Source: an uncultured Porphyromonadaceae bacterium
GTDB taxonomy: Bacteria > Bacteroidota > Bacteroidia > Bacteroidales > Muribaculaceae
NCBI GenBank assembly: GCA_947175225.1
Contig: CAMWLX010000127.1
Coordinates: forward strand, 1 to 8,644
DNA: 8,644 bases
Direction: 5' to 3'
Positions 1 through 5,412 of the stretch are shown one piece after another (the first letter of the stretch is position 1; each line of letters begins with the position of its first letter). The notes below the pieces were generated by a model that saw nothing but the letters and a program-made list of their open reading frames with translations, searched no databases and had not been told where the DNA came from. The position numbers and the translations under genes were made by a program.

Positions 1-53
1 GCACTCCGTGCGCGTCATTAAGCGTCTTAAACTATATTAATTTAGTGACATTA

Positions 54-74
54 AATTTAGAATTTAGAATTTAT
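54..74. repeat. Short tandem heptamer repeat (AATTTAG x3, last copy imperfect)
   Basis: Three head-to-tail 7-base units (54-60, 61-67, and 68-74 with the last base changed) lie in the AT-rich region after the DUF3256-type gene. It is followed by a small inverted repeat, GAATTT-TG-AAATTC (82-95). No terminator-like GC stem with a T-run was found here. The stretch from 1 to 97 otherwise shows only a short direct repeat (12-21 and 22-31) and no supported gene. Confidence 0.6.
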
Positions 75-97
75 TCTTTTTGAATTTTGAAATTCTT

Positions 98-835
98 TTA
101 TTTGAATTGGAATTTTCCTTTCCATTGGGCAGAGAGGGAGGGGATAGAGAGAGGAGCCAGCAGCTCACGGTCTTCTTTGGAGAGAGTGGCGGGAGTGGTC
201 AGGGTGGCAGTCAATGGAGTATCGCCCGGGCCTGTGGAGTAGGCAATCGCCTCGAAGTGGATTTTCTCAGCCAAGTCAGATTCCTTTAGGGTCGAATTTT
301 TCAGATTGTAGAATTCTTTGAGAGCCGGGGCTTTCAGATACTTCTCGGCTTGAAGAGGCTTCAATGAGGAATCGAAGAATTTCACCTCCGTATCCGCAGC
401 AAGAGAATCATTACCTACAGTATAAAGTGTCATTATGATCTGATCCTTTTTGGCAGGGAGAAGTTTGATCTCAAGAGTACTGATTGGAGTCACTGCCACC
501 TTTAGATAGTCGGGAGCCACTTGCTCCAGACGGCTCTGACCTCCGAGCGCGTCCTCTACAATGATGATACTGTCGGCTTGAGTGTAATAGTCGAGCATGT
601 CTAAGCGTGTGGAGGGGCGTAGCAAGTCGAGCACTTCAAGAGGAATCTCAGCAAATACGCTTGAAGCAGTCAATGGTTGGGCTGCTTTAACGTCAGTATA
701 CCCCGTGATAGAAATCACGAGGCATATAGCAAGCAATAACCATTTACGCAAATTCAGAATGCATGATTCAGACTGCATATCAAATGAAAATACACTCCGA
801 ATACTATGCTTAGAATTTAAGCTCTCTTTTATCAT
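98..835 (-). CDS. DUF3256-type exported protein
   Basis: A 245-residue exported protein of unknown function that resembles the Bacteroidales DUF3256 family; I recognise this from its overall pattern, not from a search. Visible family-like features are a start of the mature part resembling 'FAEIPLEVLDLL' (61-72), the block RLDMLDYY (77-84), LGGQSRL (97-103), LEIKLLP (121-127) and an aromatic C-terminus around W238. A signal peptide is clear: R30-K31, a hydrophobic core at about 32-44, and probable cleavage after A51, with no lipobox. The ATG at 835 overlaps the helicase stop as ATGA and is preceded by A-rich sequence, so I chose it. It leaves an unusually long stretch of about 30 residues before the hydrophobic core. 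An internal ATG at 778 (M20) would give a more ordinary signal peptide. It is very likely expressed together with the helicase. The family assignment is fairly confident; the function is unknown and the location is presumably periplasm or outer membrane. Confidence 0.85.
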   Translation of the reverse strand: MIKESLNSKHSIRSVFSFDMQSESCILNLRKWLLLAICLVISITGYTDVKAAQPLTASSVFAEIPLEVLDLLRPSTRLDMLDYYTQADSIIIVEDALGGQSRLEQVAPDYLKVAVTPISTLEIKLLPAKKDQIIMTLYTVGNDSLAADTEVKFFDSSLKPLQAEKYLKAPALKEFYNLKNSTLKESDLAEKIHFEAIAYSTGPGDTPLTATLTTPATLSKEDRELLAPLSIPSLSAQWKGKFQFK

Positions 836-2727
836 TTCTTTTTGAATATATCGTAGTTTCCGTTGTATTTGGACTTGGGAGCTTCAGATTTCTTGCTCTT
901 CTTCTCCTTCTTTTCCTTTTTCTTTGAAGCAGCCGGGCCTGCGAGCGACATCTCATAGTCGGTGCGAGGAGTTTTCTCTGCCTTTTTCTTCTTTGCATCA
1001 GCCTTCTTCACCCTATCTTTAGCATCCCGGGAATAGTCACGGTCTGTAGCGAACTCAGCCTTTACTTTCCTTCCGAAGAAATCTGCGTTTCTCAGGGCAT
1101 CCACCACCTTGCGAGCATCCTGCTTTCTGACATCGAAAAGCGTATATTCCGGCATCAGGTCGATGCGACCGATCTCAGGTTTAGCACCTACCACCGAGCG
1201 ATTGATAAGCTCCATCAGATTTCCGGGGAAGAAACCCTGCGCCTTACCGATATTGACCATCAGACGCTCGTAGCCATCCTCTGCCGTGCGACGATCTTTG
1301 TCGCCGCGGGGACGACGCTCCCCACGCTCACTGTGCTCTTTACGCTCCCCTTTGCGGGAGCCACGCTCTTTCTTATCGTCAGCATTGAGGTCGATATCAG
1401 GCATATCGCGATAGTATTCGAGAAGACGGTTGAACTCAAGAGACAGCACACGCTTCAAGAGGTCTTCTTCCGACAGCCATTCCAATTTCTTACGCACACC
1501 GGGAAGGAAACGCTCAATCTGAGCATCGTCTACTTCCACACGCTCGATACGGTCGGCGAGATGATAAATCTGCTTTTCTATAATATGATCGGGAGTCGGG
1601 ACTTTCTTATATTCGAATGTCTTTCCAATGCGCTTTTCTATTTCACGGAGCTTGTTGCGCTCACGAGAATGGATGATTGCCACTGAGACACCGGTCTTGT
1701 TAGCACGACCGGTACGACCGGAACGGTGGGTATATACAGCTACATCATCCGGGAGACCATAGTTGATGACATGAGTCAGATCATCGACATCAAGACCACG
1801 GGCAGCTACATCCGTAGCCACAAGGAGCTGAGTCACATGGTCGCGGAATTTCTTCATAGCCAAATCACGCTGTGCTTGCGACAGATCGCCATGCAGACAG
1901 TCAGCATTGTAGCCATCGGCTATAAGTTTGTCGGCAATTTCCTGAGTCTCTTTCTTTGTGCGGCAAAAGATAATGCCGTAGATATCAGGATTATTGTCAG
2001 CAACACGCTTCAGGGCAAGATATTTGTCATGGGCTTTGACCATATAGTAGACGTGCTTCACATTTTTAGCACCTTCATTTTTGTTGCCCGCCACAAACTC
2101 CACAGGTTCCTTCATGAAATTGCGTGCAATGGCAGCAATTTCTTTCGGCATTGTAGCTGAGAACATCAGCATCTTCCTATTTTCCGGGACATGGGAGAGA
2201 ATCTCATTGATGTCGTCGATAAAGCCCATATTCAGCATTTCATCAGCTTCATCAAGAATCACAGTGTTGACACCTTCGAGCTTCACCACTCCCCTCTTGA
2301 TCAAATCTATCAGTCGCCCCGGGGTAGCGACAATCACCTGGGCACCTTTTCGGATCGCTTTTATCTGTGACTCAATGCTGCTGCCTCCATAGACAGGGAT
2401 TATCTTCACGCCATCGAGATACTTTGCAAAGTCGGCGAGGTCGCCTGCTATCTGAAGACAAAGTTCACGTGTAGGAGCAATGACGAGAGCTTGAGTTGCA
2501 TCGCTGTCGGGATTAATACGCTGAAGAAGGGGGAGACCAAAAGCGGCTGTCTTTCCTGTACCGGTCTGAGCAAGCCCTACCACATCACCTTCCTTACTGA
2601 TGAGATGAGGAATGACCATTTCCTGTATGGGCATTGGATGCTCAAAACCGAGTTCACCAATAGCTTTAAGTAGCCGAGGTTCTACTCCCAAATCTTCAAA
2701 TGTCTTCATATCTTGTTGCTCTTCCAT
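832..2727 (-). CDS. deaD: DEAD-box ATP-dependent RNA helicase, DeaD/CsdA type
   Basis: A cytoplasmic ATP-dependent RNA helicase of 631 residues. All core motifs are intact: Q motif with F10 and Q35, Walker A AQTGTGKT (53-60), PTREL (85-89), GG (114-115), TPGR (135-138), DEAD (159-162), SAT (190-192), FCRTK (254-258), ATDVAARGLD (304-313) and HRSGRTGR (334-341). After a charged linker (about 450-480), residues 486-560 match the DbpA/CsdA RNA-binding domain, which in that family directs binding to structured RNA such as rRNA. The tail from about 565 is lysine-rich and low in complexity. The frame is open upstream to 2796, but those codons look like an AT-rich leader, and the ATG at 2727 directly follows a run of A residues, so I chose it. 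Known roles of the family are ribosome assembly, mRNA decay and growth in the cold; which applies here is inference. The stop overlaps the next gene's start. The symbol is used at family level. Confidence 0.95.
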   Translation of the reverse strand: MEEQQDMKTFEDLGVEPRLLKAIGELGFEHPMPIQEMVIPHLISKEGDVVGLAQTGTGKTAAFGLPLLQRINPDSDATQALVIAPTRELCLQIAGDLADFAKYLDGVKIIPVYGGSSIESQIKAIRKGAQVIVATPGRLIDLIKRGVVKLEGVNTVILDEADEMLNMGFIDDINEILSHVPENRKMLMFSATMPKEIAAIARNFMKEPVEFVAGNKNEGAKNVKHVYYMVKAHDKYLALKRVADNNPDIYGIIFCRTKKETQEIADKLIADGYNADCLHGDLSQAQRDLAMKKFRDHVTQLLVATDVAARGLDVDDLTHVINYGLPDDVAVYTHRSGRTGRANKTGVSVAIIHSRERNKLREIEKRIGKTFEYKKVPTPDHIIEKQIYHLADRIERVEVDDAQIERFLPGVRKKLEWLSEEDLLKRVLSLEFNRLLEYYRDMPDIDLNADDKKERGSRKGERKEHSERGERRPRGDKDRRTAEDGYERLMVNIGKAQGFFPGNLMELINRSVVGAKPEIGRIDLMPEYTLFDVRKQDARKVVDALRNADFFGRKVKAEFATDRDYSRDAKDRVKKADAKKKKAEKTPRTDYEMSLAGPAASKKKEKKEKKSKKSEAPKSKYNGNYDIFKKK

Positions 2728-2773
2728 TTTTTTAATAATTTTGTATTTGGAATTTTGAATTCCTAATAAAACA

Positions 2774-2811
2774 ATAAAGTGTGGACACGCATACATGCGC
2801 CCTCACTTTAT
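2774..2811 (-). terminator. Imperfect hairpin between the secreted-protein gene and the helicase gene
   Basis: The outer arms ATAAAGTG (2774-2781) and CACTTTAT (2804-2811) pair perfectly, and an inner arm pair CGCA/TGCG (2788-2791 and 2796-2799) closes a 4-base loop, with unpaired bases between. On the minus strand the structure lies 41 bases after the upstream stop and is followed by a U-rich stretch (TGTTTTATTAGG). It could end the upstream transcript or form a structured leader for the helicase mRNA, whose start codon lies 46 bases further on. The two readings cannot be separated from sequence. Confidence 0.45.
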
Positions 2812-2851
2812 ATAACATAAAAATGGATATAATGTTGCAATGCAAGAATTA

Positions 2852-4030
2852 TCAATGCACAATCATCCTTTCAGATGCAGAGCCATGACGCAAGATGTAG
2901 AGACCTTTTCCTAATGAAGGAACATCCTCTTTCTTTACGGCTTGCTTGATCAGGTGGCCATCTATGGAGTAGACATCTACCAACATATCCACCGCTATAG
3001 ACTCAACAGCATCATAATTTGAATCATACTCATCTTCTGAAACTACTTTGTAGCAACCGACACCGTACTGAGAAGCATCTGTAAGCTGAAGATAAGCCTG
3101 ATTTCTTGGAAGATAGTCGATGTCGGCTACATCAAAGACGAGATTTCCATTCTTTACAGTCAGGATTCGCATCGTCTTTTTATTGTATTCCAAGTGATTC
3201 GTATGAAACCCATTATCATTATTGAAATATACTCCCTTAAGCATATTTCCTGTCAAATCAGCCGCATTTCCTGTTGCACCCACATTCAATCGATTGTCGG
3301 TAGGGAGAGGATGGGAGCATTCTATTATTACCGGAGTTCCAGCCGGAATTACACCTTTTATCTCTTTAAGAGCTACAGCCGGCTCCTTATGCATGGAATT
3401 GATTTTAGTAATCGTATAAAATTTCATTCCCTCTGATTTGGCATCGTATGGGAAACCGGCATACATAGGATAATAATATTTTCCGTTGGCTGTAAGCGTA
3501 GGAAGCACACCGAAATAGGAGTCGCTTGATTCGGCATCAACTGAATGAATATACCACAGTCTTCTTTCATCGGTGACATCAATTGAGGAAAGCCCTTTTT
3601 CGGCATCCGGATTTGACCTCTTATCTCCTAAATATTTTGTCAAGGTGCTTTTTGAAGCATAGATATGGTAGCCTTGCATACCGTCTACACTTTTCATCTT
3701 CATAATTTTAACATATTCCCCCAAAAAACCGTATATACTCGTTCCTTGCCCACCGATATTATAAGAAATTTTCGAACCTGAGACATCTACTTTATTGATA
3801 TAGAAGATAGTAGAAGGATCTGATTCAGCCTTCAGAAAGTCAAGGTAAAGCTCAAGGGCTTGCACGTCGGCCGAAGTAGTGCCTGAATCAAAAGAACCTT
3901 TGTTGTCGAGCAAATAAGCATAGCGTTTAGTTATGGCATTCTGCACTCTATAATAGCCATCGCCTTGAAGGTCAGCAAAAGCAGGAAGTGCAAGAAGCGC
4001 GATTGCTGCAGAAAGTAAAAATTTTTTCAT
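2852..4030 (-). CDS. Secreted protein with T9SS type A-like C-terminal domain
   Basis: A 392-residue secreted protein of unknown function. The signal peptide is strong (MKK, hydrophobic 4-18, cleavage after A19 in the A-F-A motif). The mature N-terminus has GDGYYRVQN (23-31) and RYAYLLDN (36-43), a pattern seen at the start of secreted Bacteroidales proteins with beta-trefoil-like modules. Residues 226-316 contain VIPAGTPVII (227-236) and LPRNQAYLQL (307-316), the 'achievable value / LPANxAYL' signature common in Bacteroidales surface proteins. The last 42 residues resemble a type A sorting domain: VDVYSIDGHLI (351-361), LGKGLYIL (373-380) and ERMIV (387-391). In that family the domain is cleaved on export through the type IX system; export by that route is inference, because no T9SS gene is in the window. 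It lies between two intergenic hairpins and is probably transcribed alone or by read-through from ompA. The reading frame is certain; no catalytic motif was seen. Confidence 0.88.
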   Translation of the reverse strand: MKKFLLSAAIALLALPAFADLQGDGYYRVQNAITKRYAYLLDNKGSFDSGTTSADVQALELYLDFLKAESDPSTIFYINKVDVSGSKISYNIGGQGTSIYGFLGEYVKIMKMKSVDGMQGYHIYASKSTLTKYLGDKRSNPDAEKGLSSIDVTDERRLWYIHSVDAESSDSYFGVLPTLTANGKYYYPMYAGFPYDAKSEGMKFYTITKINSMHKEPAVALKEIKGVIPAGTPVIIECSHPLPTDNRLNVGATGNAADLTGNMLKGVYFNNDNGFHTNHLEYNKKTMRILTVKNGNLVFDVADIDYLPRNQAYLQLTDASQYGVGCYKVVSEDEYDSNYDAVESIAVDMLVDVYSIDGHLIKQAVKKEDVPSLGKGLYILRHGSASERMIVH

Positions 4031-4066
4031 ATAGATGTATTATCTGGTTTAATAGCATTCTGATAG

Positions 4067-4111
4067 GAAAACTAAAACACATCCGCCGTGCACTCTGTCA
4101 CGGCGGATGAG
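4067..4111 (-). terminator. Intrinsic terminator after ompA
   Basis: A perfect 11-bp inverted repeat, CATCCGCCGTG (4080-4090) and CACGGCGGATG (4099-4109), flanks an 8-base loop. On the minus strand it starts 60 bases after the ompA stop and is followed by a U-rich stretch, TGTTTTAGTTTTCC. The plus-strand side also has a run of five T just beyond the stem (4113-4117), so it may work in both directions, but no plus-strand gene is seen that would need it. Confidence 0.85.
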
Positions 4112-4168
4112 CTTTTTAATAAACGCAGGATATTTTAGATTTATTGTATCCTGTTGTGCTAAATTTCA

Positions 4169-5320
4169 TTATTCGCAAACACAAATTGCAACGCGGTTGT
4201 CAACCGGATCAGCGTAAGGCTGCTCTTCAGCTTCGCCCATGCTCTTCACGATGATACGGCTCGGAGCGATATTGAACTGCTTCTTGAGAGTGTTGGCAAC
4301 GATTTCAGCACGCTGCTTGCTGAGTCGGAGGTTGATGGCGAGTGTACCGGTACCCTTGTCAGCATAGCCGGTGATAACAACTGTTGCATTTGGATGATCC
4401 TTAAGGAACTCAGCAACTTCGTTGACCTTGTACATTTCTTCCTTAGTGATAGTAGCAGTGTTGATGCGGAAGAAGATGTCGCGACGGAGCATTTCCGGCT
4501 TAACTTGGTCAACAACGTTTGTAACTTGAGCAGGCTGCTCGATAACTTTCTCGATGATACGCTCGATGATCTGCGGCTGCTGAACAGGAACTTCAACTAC
4601 GCGAGTAGTCTTATTGTACTTAGTACCGAAGGTATACTTGATACCAACGAGACCATTGAAATACCAGTCAGCGTTGCCAGCCTTCTTAGAGTTGTAGCCA
4701 TCAGGAAGGACATTAGCCATAAGCTCAATACCCAAAGCTACATTTTCCGAAACATTAAAGTTAAGGTCTGCACCAAACTGACCGAGGAAACGAGGCTTAG
4801 TACCATCCCAAAGAAGTTCGAGACCTTGATAATTGCTATTAGGATCAAGCTGAGTGAATGCGTTGTGAATATGATTGTTTGCTGCAACGGCTTCTTTGTT
4901 GTTCCAAGCAATATTTGCACCGATACCAGCAATGAGGTCAACGTCTACTACGCGATAAGGGTTGTAGCCACCAATAAGGTTAGTAAGATTGACAACTGCA
5001 TCCACAGTAGGAGCAACATAGTTCCATTTCCAACGCTGGTTGCCAATCGGTTCTGAGAAATTGAGAGCGCCTTTAGACTGCCAAGCATTGACAGCGAGAC
5101 GTGCACCGATATAAGGGTTGAAGTTGTAGCCGGCAGCAATCTGAGCGTTCGGGTTGAAGAGGTGGCCGAAAGAAGTCTCACCAAGAGTCTCCTGACCTCC
5201 AAATTGTCCCTGCAGATACCAGTTAGGGACATATGTATACTCGGTGATGGTCTCCTGAGCGATAGCAGAAGCACTTGCGAAAAGCATTGCACCAGCGAGC
5301 AGAATTTTATTTAATTTCAT
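4169..5320 (-). CDS. OmpA-family outer membrane protein
   Basis: A 383-residue outer-membrane protein that ties the membrane to peptidoglycan. A signal peptide (1-21, cleavage after A-I-A before Q22) is followed by a beta-barrel of about 210 residues, rich in alternating aromatic strands such as WYLQGQF (34-40) and ending with GLVGIKYTFG (223-232). A linker rich in V/Q/E/I (240-275) leads to the OmpA C-terminal domain (about 280-383), with DIFFRINTATI (281-291), TGYADKG (317-323) and LRLSKQRAE (331-339). D321 and R337 correspond to the residues that contact diaminopimelate in E. coli OmpA, so peptidoglycan binding should be intact. The only cysteines, C380 and C382, sit beside the C-terminus, which is unusual. 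A strong terminator follows. The gene starts at an ATG behind an A-rich leader without a Shine-Dalgarno sequence. It probably has its own promoter, although none is clear in the 92-base gap. Confidence 0.95.
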   Translation of the reverse strand: MKLNKILLAGAMLFASASAIAQETITEYTYVPNWYLQGQFGGQETLGETSFGHLFNPNAQIAAGYNFNPYIGARLAVNAWQSKGALNFSEPIGNQRWKWNYVAPTVDAVVNLTNLIGGYNPYRVVDVDLIAGIGANIAWNNKEAVAANNHIHNAFTQLDPNSNYQGLELLWDGTKPRFLGQFGADLNFNVSENVALGIELMANVLPDGYNSKKAGNADWYFNGLVGIKYTFGTKYNKTTRVVEVPVQQPQIIERIIEKVIEQPAQVTNVVDQVKPEMLRRDIFFRINTATITKEEMYKVNEVAEFLKDHPNATVVITGYADKGTGTLAINLRLSKQRAEIVANTLKKQFNIAPSRIIVKSMGEAEEQPYADPVDNRVAICVCE

Positions 5321-5370
5321 AATTGAATTCTTTTTAATTTGGGTTGTCTGTTAGTTTCTTTTTTTTATCG

Positions 5371-5396
5371 GTCCGGAACCGGAATCGGTTCCGGAC
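5371..5396 (-). other. Perfect 11-bp hairpin between the large lipoprotein gene and ompA
   Basis: GTCCGGAACCG (5371-5381) and CGGTTCCGGAC (5386-5396) form a perfect GC-rich stem with a 4-base loop, 17 bases past the stop of the large lipoprotein gene. On the gene strand it is followed by CGAT and a run of A, not U, so it is not a textbook intrinsic terminator; the long T-run is on the plus strand, on the wrong side for plus-strand termination as well. It may mark a processed 3' end that protects the upstream mRNA, or a stable 5' structure in the ompA leader. Confidence 0.7.
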
Positions 5397-5412
5397 ACGA
5401 ATTAATCAAAAC

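Noticed and set aside
1..18. A minus-strand ATG at 18 reading off the left edge
   Set aside because: Only six codons are visible; there is no way to judge whether a gene begins there.
1726..2160. Plus-strand frames opposite the helicase core
   Set aside because: The minus-strand helicase shows every conserved motif intact, so the opposite frames are not credible genes.
2728..2796. The longer helicase start at 2796
   Set aside because: The extra 23 codons are AT-rich leader sequence overlapping a hairpin, and family homology begins only after the ATG at 2727.
4031..4079. A promoter for the secreted-protein gene in the segment after the ompA terminator
   Set aside because: No sequence there matches both the -33 TTTG and -7 TAnnTTTG elements at proper spacing; the closest match overlaps the terminator U-tract.
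4394..5056. A 220-codon open frame on the plus strand opposite ompA
   Set aside because: It lies wholly inside a confident OmpA gene, has no recognisable domain, and mirrors the codon pattern of the coding strand.
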